Origin: Gammaproteobacteria bacterium
Lineage (GTDB): Bacteria > Pseudomonadota > Gammaproteobacteria > JASBUN01
Direction: 5' to 3'
Length of the DNA stretch: 64,000 nt
NCBI GenBank assembly: GCA_030147845.1
Contig: JASBUN010000016.1
Span: forward strand, 50,163-114,162
Shown here: positions 45,713 to 53,962 of the stretch, in pieces
Numbering within the stretch: position 1 is the first letter of the stretch
Layout: every line of letters starts with the position of its first letter
The notes under the pieces: generated by a model
Databases searched by the model: none
Told to the model about the DNA's origin: nothing
The model's input: the letters and a program-made list of their open reading frames with translations, nothing else
Translations under genes and position numbers: made by a program

Positions 45713-46870
45713 ATGGTCGATGAGTTTCTGCCATTTTCACGGCCTTGGATCGATAAAGAAGAAATCGACGAGGTCATCAACTGCCTGGAATCCGGCTGGA
45801 TCACTACCGGACCGCGCGTCAAGCAGTTTGAACAAGCGCTGAGCGAATATCTAGACTCGCCGCACGCCTTGACACTTTCGTCTGCCACGGCCGGATTGCA
45901 TCTGGCGCTCGAAGCGCTTGATCTCGCGCCCGGCGACGAGGTTATAACCACCCCCCTGACGTTCGTGGCCACCATCAATACCATTGTACTCGCCGGTGGG
46001 CGCCCGGTATTCGTCGATATCGACGCCGGAACGCGTAATATGGATATCGAGCGGCTTGCCGCCGCGATCGGGCCGCGCACACGCGCCATTATTCCCGTGC
46101 ACTTTGCCGGATTGCCGGTCGACCTGGATCCGCTCTACGCGTTGGCGCAGAAAAACGACATTCGTGTCATCGAAGACGCGGCACACGCCATTGGTACGGA
46201 ATATAAGGGTCGGCGTATCGGCGCTTTTGGCGATACTCAGGTGTTTAGTTTTCATCCCAACAAGAATATGACTACCGCCGAAGGCGGCTGCGTCACCACG
46301 CGTGACGATCAGCTCGCACGCCGTATTTCCCTGCTGCGTTTCCATGGCATTGATCGCGAGGCATGGAATCGATTCGGGAAAAGCGGCAGTCAGCAGTACG
46401 CCGTTATAGCGCCCGGCTACAAGTACAACATGATGGACATCCAGGCAGCGTTGGGAATTCACCAGCTGGAGCGGCTGGATGCTTTCATTGATCGCCGGCG
46501 CGATCTTGCGCAACGCTACCAGGCCGAGCTTGGCGAAATTGCGGAACTCGCACTTCCTACCCTGCCTGCCTATGCGCATCGACACGCCTGGCACTTGTAC
46601 TGCGTGCTGATCAATGTCGATGAAGCCGGCATGACGCGTGATGAATTTATTGAGGCCATGAAATCGCAGAATGTAGGAACCGGGTTGCACTACCAAGCCG
46701 TGCACTTACACCCTTACTACCAAGAGAATTTTGGATTTTCCAGTGGTGATTTTCCGATCGCTGAAGATGTTGGCGAGCGCATTGTCAGCCTGCCTTTGTT
46801 CCCGCGTATGCAGGATCATGATGTGGATCGTACAATCAACGCCATCAAGAACGTATTTCGGAGAACTTAA
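45713..46870 (+). CDS. arnB: UDP-4-keto-pentose aminotransferase, ArnB
   Basis: PLP aminotransferase of the DegT/DnrJ/EryC1 family, 385 residues, making UDP-Ara4N from the keto-pentose with glutamate. FLPFSRPWIDKEEIDEV opens the protein as in ArnB. EDAAHAIG (D155) and SFHPNKNMTTAEGG with the PLP lysine K184 are intact, followed by GYKYNMMDIQAALG. Ribosome site GAGGT precedes the ATG at 45713. Its product is formylated by ArnA-FT and passed to ArnC encoded downstream. Confidence 0.94.
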   Translation: MVDEFLPFSRPWIDKEEIDEVINCLESGWITTGPRVKQFEQALSEYLDSPHALTLSSATAGLHLALEALDLAPGDEVITTPLTFVATINTIVLAGGRPVFVDIDAGTRNMDIERLAAAIGPRTRAIIPVHFAGLPVDLDPLYALAQKNDIRVIEDAAHAIGTEYKGRRIGAFGDTQVFSFHPNKNMTTAEGGCVTTRDDQLARRISLLRFHGIDREAWNRFGKSGSQQYAVIAPGYKYNMMDIQAALGIHQLERLDAFIDRRRDLAQRYQAELGEIAELALPTLPAYAHRHAWHLYCVLINVDEAGMTRDEFIEAMKSQNVGTGLHYQAVHLHPYYQENFGFSSGDFPIAEDVGERIVSLPLFPRMQDHDVDRTINAIKNVFRRT

Positions 46871-46872
46871 CC

Positions 46873-47811
46873 GTGGGCCCATATTTGAGCGTAGTGATTC
46901 CTGTCTATAACGAAGAGCCCAACCTTCGGGAATTGTTCGCGCGCCTTCAAGGTGTACTGGATTCCTGCGGCGAGTCCTATGAGTTGCTGTTTGTAGACGA
47001 CGGCAGTCACGACCGGTCGGCGGCAATCCTGCGGGAATTCCATGCGGAACGACCCGAGCACGTCCGTGTCATCGAATTCAATGCCAACTATGGGCAACAT
47101 CAGGCGATTATCGCTGCGTTCGAGCGGGTACGTGGTGAAGTCGTCATTACCCTTGATGCCGATTTACAGAATCCGCCGGAAGAACTACCAAAGTTAATCG
47201 ATGCGGTGAAACAGGGGCACGATGTTGTTGGCACCTATCGTCGCATGCGTCGCGATAATTTTTTTCGGCGCTGGGCTTCACGCGTTATCAACCGCGTCAG
47301 GGAACGCACCACCGGGATCAAGATGCGCGACCACGGTTGCATGTTGCGCGCCTACCGCAGAGAGATCATTGATCATATTGTCGCCACGAGAGAAGGCGCC
47401 ACTTTCATCCCCGCGTTAGCGCTCAATTTTGCCGGTAACCCGACCGAAATCGAAGTCGCGCACGCACGCCGTTCAGCGGGTAGTTCAAAATACCGATTTT
47501 ATGACCTGATTCGCTTGAACTTCGATCTGATGACCGGCTTTTCACTCGTCCCGTTGCAGATATTTACTATGTTGGGCATGCTCGTCGCCACTTTCAGCGG
47601 CGCATTTGTCTTCTACTTATTTATTCGACGCTTGGTTGTTGGTCCGGAAGCCCAAGGTGTGTTTACCTTGTTCGCGATTTTATTTTTCCTGGTCGGGATG
47701 CTGATTCTCGGTCTCGGCATCATCGGCGAGTATATTGGCCGTATTTACCTGCAGGTGCGAAATCGGCCTCATTTCATCATCCGAGCGGTTCATGAACAAC
47801 CCGAAAAGTGA
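46873..47811 (+). CDS. arnC: Undecaprenyl-phosphate Ara4FN transferase, ArnC
   Basis: GT2-family polyprenyl-phosphate glycosyltransferase of 312 residues. LSVVIPVYNEEPNLRELFARL, DDGSHDRS and the DADLQNPPEEL nucleotide-sugar/metal site are present, with KMRDHGCMLRAYRREI typical of ArnC. Two C-terminal helices (about 235-290) anchor it in the membrane. It starts at a GTG two bases after arnB and its end overlaps the formyltransferase gene by 20 bases. It attaches formylated Ara4N to undecaprenyl phosphate on the cytoplasmic face. Confidence 0.94.
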   Translation: MGPYLSVVIPVYNEEPNLRELFARLQGVLDSCGESYELLFVDDGSHDRSAAILREFHAERPEHVRVIEFNANYGQHQAIIAAFERVRGEVVITLDADLQNPPEELPKLIDAVKQGHDVVGTYRRMRRDNFFRRWASRVINRVRERTTGIKMRDHGCMLRAYRREIIDHIVATREGATFIPALALNFAGNPTEIEVAHARRSAGSSKYRFYDLIRLNFDLMTGFSLVPLQIFTMLGMLVATFSGAFVFYLFIRRLVVGPEAQGVFTLFAILFFLVGMLILGLGIIGEYIGRIYLQVRNRPHFIIRAVHEQPEK

Positions 47812-48736
47812 TGACGAGCAACCGAGAATTCTGGTATTCGGTTACCAGGAGGTCGGCTACAATTGCCTCGACGAGCTGCTGAGTCAGGGCGCCAATGTCA
47901 TCGGCTTATTTACCCATGATGACGATCAGTCGGAAAACATCTGGTTCCGGTCGACTGCTGACTTGGCGCGGCGCAACGGCATCCCGGTTTACAACCCGGA
48001 TAATGTCGGTTCTTCGGAGTCAATCGAGCATATTCGTTCGTTACGCCCGGACTTGATATTCAGTTTTTATTACCGTGATCTTCTTCCGACCACGATCCTC
48101 GAGGCCGCACGGCTTGGAGCGTACAATATGCATGGTTCACTGCTGCCGAAATTTCGTGGTCGCGCGCCGGTCAACTGGGTTTTAGTCTGCGGAGAGACCG
48201 AAACCGGGGTCACGCTTCACGAGATGAGCGCACGCGCGGACGCAGGCGGAATCGTTGACCAAGAGGTCGTTCCCATAGGCGCCACGGATACCGCGCAGGA
48301 TCTTTATCTGCAGATGGCGCAAGCCGCGCGGATCGTACTCCGACGCAGCCTTCCGCGTCTCATCAGCGGACGCGCAACGATTGTAGCGCAGGATGAATCA
48401 CGGGCAAGTTACTACGGCCGGCGTCGCCCGGAAGACGGCGAAATCGATTGGCGGAAGTCGAGCGCTGCGCAAATTTTTAACTTGATCCGGGCGGTCACGC
48501 ACCCGTATCCGGGAGCGTTTACCGGCTTGCAGGGCCGCCGCCTGTATATTTGGTGGGCTCGACCATTGGATGGCGCGGTCGGTCGTCCAGGGGAAGTCGT
48601 ATCGGAATCGCCGCTGCATATCGCAGCGCGCGAAGGTGCGATCGAAATACTGCGCTATCAGTGGGAAGGCGGACCGGAGCACGACGCAAGCACGTGTGAT
48701 TCCGGGCTGCGTTGCGGACAGATTCTTGGGCTTTAA
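47792..48736 (+). CDS. UDP-Ara4N formyltransferase (ArnA N-terminal function as a separate protein)
   Basis: Formyltransferase of 314 residues, equal to the N-terminal half of bifunctional ArnA. The catalytic residues N112, H114 (NMHGSLLPKFRGRAPVNW) and D150 (SARADAGGIVDQE) match the ArnA/formyltransferase site, and the C-terminal OB-like part includes YYGRRRPEDGEIDW and RAVTHPYPGAF. The ATG at 47792 is chosen; an earlier in-frame start would lie far inside arnC. The dehydrogenase half is the next gene, 53 bases on, in a different frame. This is therefore a split arnA. Confidence 0.92.
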   Translation: MNNPKSDDEQPRILVFGYQEVGYNCLDELLSQGANVIGLFTHDDDQSENIWFRSTADLARRNGIPVYNPDNVGSSESIEHIRSLRPDLIFSFYYRDLLPTTILEAARLGAYNMHGSLLPKFRGRAPVNWVLVCGETETGVTLHEMSARADAGGIVDQEVVPIGATDTAQDLYLQMAQAARIVLRRSLPRLISGRATIVAQDESRASYYGRRRPEDGEIDWRKSSAAQIFNLIRAVTHPYPGAFTGLQGRRLYIWWARPLDGAVGRPGEVVSESPLHIAAREGAIEILRYQWEGGPEHDASTCDSGLRCGQILGL

Positions 48737-48789
48737 ACGAACATCAAACCGTATGTATAAATTGCACCACTTTGTCAGGAGTAAATGAA

Positions 48790-49842
48790 ATGTCGCTTAA
48801 GATTTTGATCCTAGGAGTCAACGGTTTTATCGGCAGTAGCCTTTCCGAACGGATTTTGAACGAAACAGATTGGGAAATCTACGGTATGGACGTGCAACAG
48901 GACAAGATTGCAGAACTGTTACCACATGCACGCTTCCACTATGTCGAAGGCGATATCACGATTAACCGGGAATGGATTGAATACCACGTACATAAATGCG
49001 ACGTTGTGCTGCCGCTCGTGGCGATTGCGACACCGGCTACCTATGTCAAAGATCCTCTGCGTGTCTTTGAGCTTGATTTCGAGGCCAATTTGGATATCGT
49101 CCGGCGCTGCGTCCGTTACAAGAAAAGAGTGTTGTTTCCTTCCACCTCGGAAGTCTACGGCATGTGCCCGGACCCCGTGTTCAATGAGGAGGAATCGCAT
49201 TTCGTGCTTGGGCCGATCAACAAGCCCAGATGGATTTATTCGTGCTCCAAGCAGCTCCTGGATCGCGTCATTTCGGCCTATGGCCAACAACATGGCTTGC
49301 GCTACACGTTGTTCCGTCCTTTTAACTGGATAGGCCCGAAACTCGACAGTCTGCTGGTCGCCAAGGAAGGCAGCTCACGCGTGCTTACCCAATTCATTAG
49401 CGACGTGATCAATGGAAAAGACATCACACTCGTCGACGGTGGCAAGCAGCGTCGTAGCTTTACCTATATTGATGACGGCGTATCGGCATTGATGCGCATC
49501 ATCGAGAACCCCGGCGGCCAAGCGGACGGTCGTATTTTCAACATCGGTAATCCGGCCAACGATCTATCAATACGCGAGTTGGCCGAGTTGGTGATTGAAT
49601 TGGTGCGCGACTACCCGGCTTACGCGGATCGCGCCGCGAAGGTCAAAACGATCTCCGTAGGCGCTGAATCCTATTACGGTGAAGGTTATCAAGACATCAT
49701 GACGCGCGTTCCCTCGATCGCCAATGCGGAACGCTACCTTGGCTGGAAACCGACCACGGATCTAAAAACCGCATTGCGGCTGACTTTGGACTATCACCTA
49801 AAGCACCCAACGGAGTCGCTAGACTCGGACGTAGATCAGTAA
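48790..49842 (+). CDS. UDP-glucuronate decarboxylating dehydrogenase (ArnA C-terminal function as a separate protein)
   Basis: SDR-type enzyme of 350 residues, equal to the C-terminal half of ArnA: oxidises UDP-glucuronate at C4 with loss of CO2. GVNGFIGSSLSERIL is the NAD site, STSEVYGMCPDPVF and KPRWIYSCSKQLLDRVISAYG hold the catalytic Thr/Ser, Tyr and Lys, and RPFNWIGPKLDSL, DGGKQRRSFTYIDDG and SYYGEGYQD are ArnA-specific. AGGAG precedes the ATG at 48790; a reading from 48712 overlaps the formyltransferase. The next gene, arnD, begins seven bases after the stop. Confidence 0.94.
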   Translation: MSLKILILGVNGFIGSSLSERILNETDWEIYGMDVQQDKIAELLPHARFHYVEGDITINREWIEYHVHKCDVVLPLVAIATPATYVKDPLRVFELDFEANLDIVRRCVRYKKRVLFPSTSEVYGMCPDPVFNEEESHFVLGPINKPRWIYSCSKQLLDRVISAYGQQHGLRYTLFRPFNWIGPKLDSLLVAKEGSSRVLTQFISDVINGKDITLVDGGKQRRSFTYIDDGVSALMRIIENPGGQADGRIFNIGNPANDLSIRELAELVIELVRDYPAYADRAAKVKTISVGAESYYGEGYQDIMTRVPSIANAERYLGWKPTTDLKTALRLTLDYHLKHPTESLDSDVDQ

Positions 49843-49849
49843 ACGCGAA

Positions 49850-50776
49850 ATGATTAAACTGGCAGTCAAAGTCGATGTTGACACCGACCGTGGCACACGA
49901 GTGGGTGTGCCGCAGCTGGCAGAGCTGTTTGCACGCCTGGGCATTCAAGCGACTTTTTTATTTTCGCTTGGACCCGACCATACCGGACGCGCACTCAAAC
50001 GCGTATTTCGGCGCGGCTTCGTCGGCAAGGTCGTGCGTACCAACGTGATTAAGCTCTACGGGTTGCGCACGCTCATGAACGGCGTGTTCTTGCCCGGCCC
50101 GAAAATTGGCCAACGTAACGAGGCCGTGCTTCGTGATATACGCGAACGCGGGCATGAGGTCGGCATACATTGCCACGATCATGTGAAGTGGCAGGACGGC
50201 CTGCAGCATATGTCACGCGACGAGGTATTTTCTGAACTGGCGAAGGCGCAGGCTGAATTTCAGCGCATCTTCGGCAATCCCGCGCTGACGGCGGGCGCCG
50301 CGGGCTGGCAGGCCAATGCCTTCAGTTTGGAAGCCTATGATGCTGCCGGGTTTCTTTACGGCAGTGATACGCGCGGATCGGTGCCGTTTTTCCCCCGCGT
50401 CGGTGACACCACTTTTCGCACCTTGCAAATCCCTACCACGCTTCCTACCTTGGACGAATTGATGGGTAGGCCAGGGTATCCGGACGCCGCGCTCATCCCC
50501 TACTATCTGTCGCAACTCGACCCATCGGCATTCAATGTACTGACCATTCACGCCGAGATCGAGGGTATGCTGAGGCTTGGACTCATGGAGGAGCTGTTAC
50601 GCCGTATCCAGCAAATAGGCGTGGATTTTTACCGTCTCGATGATATAGCCCGTATGTGTCTTGCGAAACGCGCCAGTGTGCCGGTGTGCGAGATGCGTGA
50701 CGGTACGGTCGATGGCCGCTCCGGGACACTCGCAGTGCAAGCAGATGGCGCCGTCGCCTCCGTCGTTTCCCAGTAG
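49850..50776 (+). CDS. arnD: Ara4FN-undecaprenol deformylase, ArnD
   Basis: Polysaccharide-deacetylase-fold enzyme of 308 residues that removes the formyl group from undecaprenyl-Ara4FN, making the transfer irreversible before flipping. LAVKVDVDTDRGTRVGVPQLAELFARLGIQATFLFS contains the metal-site aspartates, ERGHEVGIHCHDHVKWQD the metal histidines, and LTIHAEIEGM the late His motif. The N-terminal MIKLAVKVDVDT is typical of ArnD. It closes the arn cluster. No UDP-glucose dehydrogenase (ugd) is in the window; UDP-glucuronate must come from elsewhere. Confidence 0.93.
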   Translation: MIKLAVKVDVDTDRGTRVGVPQLAELFARLGIQATFLFSLGPDHTGRALKRVFRRGFVGKVVRTNVIKLYGLRTLMNGVFLPGPKIGQRNEAVLRDIRERGHEVGIHCHDHVKWQDGLQHMSRDEVFSELAKAQAEFQRIFGNPALTAGAAGWQANAFSLEAYDAAGFLYGSDTRGSVPFFPRVGDTTFRTLQIPTTLPTLDELMGRPGYPDAALIPYYLSQLDPSAFNVLTIHAEIEGMLRLGLMEELLRRIQQIGVDFYRLDDIARMCLAKRASVPVCEMRDGTVDGRSGTLAVQADGAVASVVSQ

Positions 50777-50996
50777 CGCGGCTTCAATCGACGACGGGGA
50801 GCCCATGCAGCGAGAATTTTCGGGAACGCGACGCACCGGCGGTCTGCTGGTAGAATTCAGGCTGTCGATTGCACGGTTATCCCCTGTCTTTATCACGCGA
50901 TTCCCGTAAAATCTTTCCCGTGTAGTCTATGTCTCAGCGAAATATGTGGCCTTTTCATCAGGCCTGTCGGTAGCGCTGAATCCGGTCCGGACCGTT

Positions 50997-52094
50997 ATGC
51001 TGAAACTCATCGACCGCTTTATTATTCGCCAAATCGGCATTACCTTCCTCGCGGTCGGACTCGCGCTGCTATTGCTGTTTTTGAGTAATTTGCTGGTTCG
51101 TCATCTCGGCGACGCGGCCAGTGGCTCTATGCCGGCAAGCGTAGTGCTCACTTTGTTGGGTTTCGAAGCCATAAAGTACGGCATCATACTTGTACCGTTG
51201 AGCCTTCATCTCGGTATCGTTCTATCGCTTGGGCGCATGTATAGCGATAGCGAAATGACGGCGCTTGCCTCCTGTGGTGTAGGTAGTATCCGCCTGTTCA
51301 AGCCAGTGCTCATGGTTGCCATTCCGCTTGCGGCGTGCCTCGCAGTGCTCGCCTTTCAGACCGTCCCGTGGGCTAATCGCATGATGGTCGATTTGGTCGA
51401 TCGCGCGCAACAAAAGCTCGATTTCGACAGTATCGAGCCAGGTCGTTTCCATGAAAGTGCGGGGCGCGGGCGCTTGATTTATATCGAGCGCTTGTCGAAA
51501 GACCATTCCCGCATGGAGAACGTGTTCATCCATCTTTTGCGCAAAGGCACGCCCGTGCTGCTATCGGCGCGCAGCGGTTCCTGGAAAATTGATCCCAAAA
51601 CCGGCGCCACCTATCTTGTTTTGCACGACGGGCATCGTTACGACGGCTTGCCGGGAAGTGCCGATTTTCGCATTCTTAATTTTGCTACCTACGGCGTACT
51701 GATACGCTCGGAACCGGTTTCACGTACTGAAATGCGCGCGGGCGCGAAGCGAACGTCGACTCTGATCCGCGCAGGAACACCGGCCGCGATGGCCGAACTG
51801 CAATGGCGCCTGGCCATACCGCTAGCGACCATTGTGCTGGCTCTGCTGGCGGTTCCGCTGGCGCGCTTACGCCCGCGCCAGGGACGATTTATCAAAGTCC
51901 CGATCGCCGCCTTCGTCTACATGATCTATGTGAATTTTCTGTCGATGGCGCAACAGTGGACCGGCGAAGGCACCATTTCCCCCGACCTCGGCTTATGGTG
52001 GGTGCACGGCATCACACTGCTGGTGGTTGCCGCATTAGTGCTTAAAGAGTACGGGCTCGGCTATTCCACCCGGTGGTTGCGTCGCCGTCTATAA
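50997..52094 (+). CDS. lptF: LPS export permease LptF
   Basis: Inner-membrane subunit of the LptB2FG complex that extracts lipopolysaccharide for transport, 365 residues. LKLIDRFIIRQIGITFLAVGLALLLLFLSNLLVR, GFEAIKYGIILVPLSLHLGIVLSLGRMYSDSEMTALASCGVG and a beta-jellyroll periplasmic domain (about 130-260) are typical, as are the C-terminal helices AELQWRLAIPLATIVLALLAVPLARLRPRQGRF. The ATG at 50997 is chosen; a reading from 50946 adds 17 residues. The partner lptG does not follow, which is unusual since the two genes are normally adjacent; a convergent glycosyltransferase lies downstream. Confidence 0.93.
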   Translation: MLKLIDRFIIRQIGITFLAVGLALLLLFLSNLLVRHLGDAASGSMPASVVLTLLGFEAIKYGIILVPLSLHLGIVLSLGRMYSDSEMTALASCGVGSIRLFKPVLMVAIPLAACLAVLAFQTVPWANRMMVDLVDRAQQKLDFDSIEPGRFHESAGRGRLIYIERLSKDHSRMENVFIHLLRKGTPVLLSARSGSWKIDPKTGATYLVLHDGHRYDGLPGSADFRILNFATYGVLIRSEPVSRTEMRAGAKRTSTLIRAGTPAAMAELQWRLAIPLATIVLALLAVPLARLRPRQGRFIKVPIAAFVYMIYVNFLSMAQQWTGEGTISPDLGLWWVHGITLLVVAALVLKEYGLGYSTRWLRRRL

Positions 52095-52138
52095 CGTCCA
52101 GTCGCGGCCCCTGTCTGTGGCGAATTGATCGCTAGCGG

Positions 52139-53821
52139 TCAGCGGGGCTGGGGCTGTGGTTGCGGCGTTATTTTCTGCAGCAGCGTGTAGTGTTCGGAAT
52201 GATCGCCGCTACGATGTCCGTGCCAAAGCACACGCCATCCCGGTAACGAGACGACGTCGTAACTGAGCTGCGTCAACATCACGTCGCAGTGGGTGACGTC
52301 ATTGTGCCCGACGCGTTGGGTGTCGATGTCGGCGTAATATTCCAACATTGCCCGCTGGGGTTCACCGAGATTTTTATTCGCAACGCAGTTATAGTGTGGC
52401 GGCATTACCTGTTTCACCGCCAGCATCATATCGCGATAACTGTTCCCAACATCCAGCCACGACTCTAGCTGCGTCATCGCTAAACCCCAAATCATCGCTG
52501 CGCCTGCGGCCCAAGCCAGTAGCGCCGACTCGGGCCCACGGTAGCGCATTAGAGCGATCCATAAAACAACGAGAGCAACGCCAACCGCCAATGTAAGGAC
52601 ATTGATTTGCGCCACATAGCCAGGCAGACGATGATCCATCCAGGCGGCCAGGCTTGTCGGCATGCCAAAATGAAGCGCCGACCACGCGCTCCATAGCAGC
52701 ACGGCCAGCACGGCGAACAGCACGCCTGCAGCCCAATAAAAAATGCGCTCGACTGCCGGACTCAAGCGTCCGGGCGCCAATGACGCCAGCACCGCAAGCG
52801 GAACCAGCAGCGGTAGCGCGTAGATGTCTCGGGCGTCTGATGCCAGCATCAGTACGACCAACGTCACCAGCGCCAATGTCGCCGGTAGAACAATTCCTGG
52901 ATTGCGCCGCGCGCCGCCGCGTTCAGGCCATATCCCCAGCAAAGCGAACGGCAACGCCGGCCAGGCGAACCAAGGCAATTCCAAAAAATAATCCCACGGT
53001 TTGGATCCCGGCCCTAAATGAGCATAGCCCAGAAAACGGCCGAAATTGTTTGTGATCAGCCATTGATTGAACAGTTCCGGCGAACGCTGCCATAGCGCCA
53101 GTGGCCAGATAGTCAACCACGGCAATGCGACGACCAGTGCACAGGCGAGCACCATTAGATATCGTTTGGTGCACCATTGCCGGGCAACGATCGGCAACAC
53201 CAATGCGGTAAGGCCTATCGTGCCTGGCGCGAGCAAACCTTTGGCCATGAAACCTATACCCACACCCATGCCTATGAACAAGCCGCCCAGGAGCGGTCTT
53301 CGCAGACCAAGGGCAAACCCATATAAAGCAGCGGCGATACCGGCCACCATAACTACATCGGTGAGCATCTGATGAAACGGGGTGAGCAAGCCAAAGCATG
53401 CAATCAAAGCGAGCGCGGCATGGCGTCCTCTACCGGCGCCAAATAACTCGCGCGCGCTCAGCATGGTGAACAAGATGGTCAATGCGGCAAAAAAGCCGCT
53501 CGTAAGGCGCGCGGCGTCGGGCGCCGATAGCCACGGCGTGAACGTCTTTACGAACATAGCCGCCGTTAAAAAATACAGCGGCGGCTTTTCCATGAACGGT
53601 TGACCGGCAAGCGTCGGCACCACCCAATCGCCGGACGTAACGATGTGATGGATGAGGCCGAAAGTGTATGCTTCATCGGCTTTCCAGGGTTCGTGCCCCA
53701 CCAGACCTGGGACGATCCAAGCAACCAGTAACATGGCAAACAGCCAACTTGGCAACGCTGCTGTGGGTGCAGGAATTTTCCGGTTTGTCATCGGCTGTAG
53801 TGTGCCACCGGAGTTGTTCAT
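52139..53821 (-). CDS. ArnT-like GT39-family membrane glycosyltransferase
   Basis: Polytopic membrane protein of about 560 residues. The first loop reads GHEPWKADEAYTFGLIHHIV (D49/E50) and PTLAGQPFMEKPPLYFLTAAMF, the same catalytic layout as the arnT product 9 kb away, so it likely uses an undecaprenyl-phosphate sugar donor. About twelve helices are present and the C-terminal soluble part is shorter than in ArnT. Start uncertain: ATGs at 53821 and 53791 both lack good ribosome sites. The acceptor may be LPS core or a protein. Convergent with lptF, 44 bases between stops. Confidence 0.85.
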   Translation of the reverse strand: MNNSGGTLQPMTNRKIPAPTAALPSWLFAMLLVAWIVPGLVGHEPWKADEAYTFGLIHHIVTSGDWVVPTLAGQPFMEKPPLYFLTAAMFVKTFTPWLSAPDAARLTSGFFAALTILFTMLSARELFGAGRGRHAALALIACFGLLTPFHQMLTDVVMVAGIAAALYGFALGLRRPLLGGLFIGMGVGIGFMAKGLLAPGTIGLTALVLPIVARQWCTKRYLMVLACALVVALPWLTIWPLALWQRSPELFNQWLITNNFGRFLGYAHLGPGSKPWDYFLELPWFAWPALPFALLGIWPERGGARRNPGIVLPATLALVTLVVLMLASDARDIYALPLLVPLAVLASLAPGRLSPAVERIFYWAAGVLFAVLAVLLWSAWSALHFGMPTSLAAWMDHRLPGYVAQINVLTLAVGVALVVLWIALMRYRGPESALLAWAAGAAMIWGLAMTQLESWLDVGNSYRDMMLAVKQVMPPHYNCVANKNLGEPQRAMLEYYADIDTQRVGHNDVTHCDVMLTQLSYDVVSLPGWRVLWHGHRSGDHSEHYTLLQKITPQPQPQPR

Positions 53822-53962
53822 GGCTGGATGCTTCACTGTCCGCAGCAATATCGACTGTGCTGAGTGTGCCGCTCATGAGCATCAATTTCAAGGAAACGAC
53901 CGTAATCGGCGCGGCGCGCGAGACGCCGCCGTCCTATTCCCGTGGCCGGGTATGAACGAAAC

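Noticed and set aside
45851..46705. 284-codon minus-strand frame
   Set aside because: Antisense to arnB; composition typical of a shadow frame.
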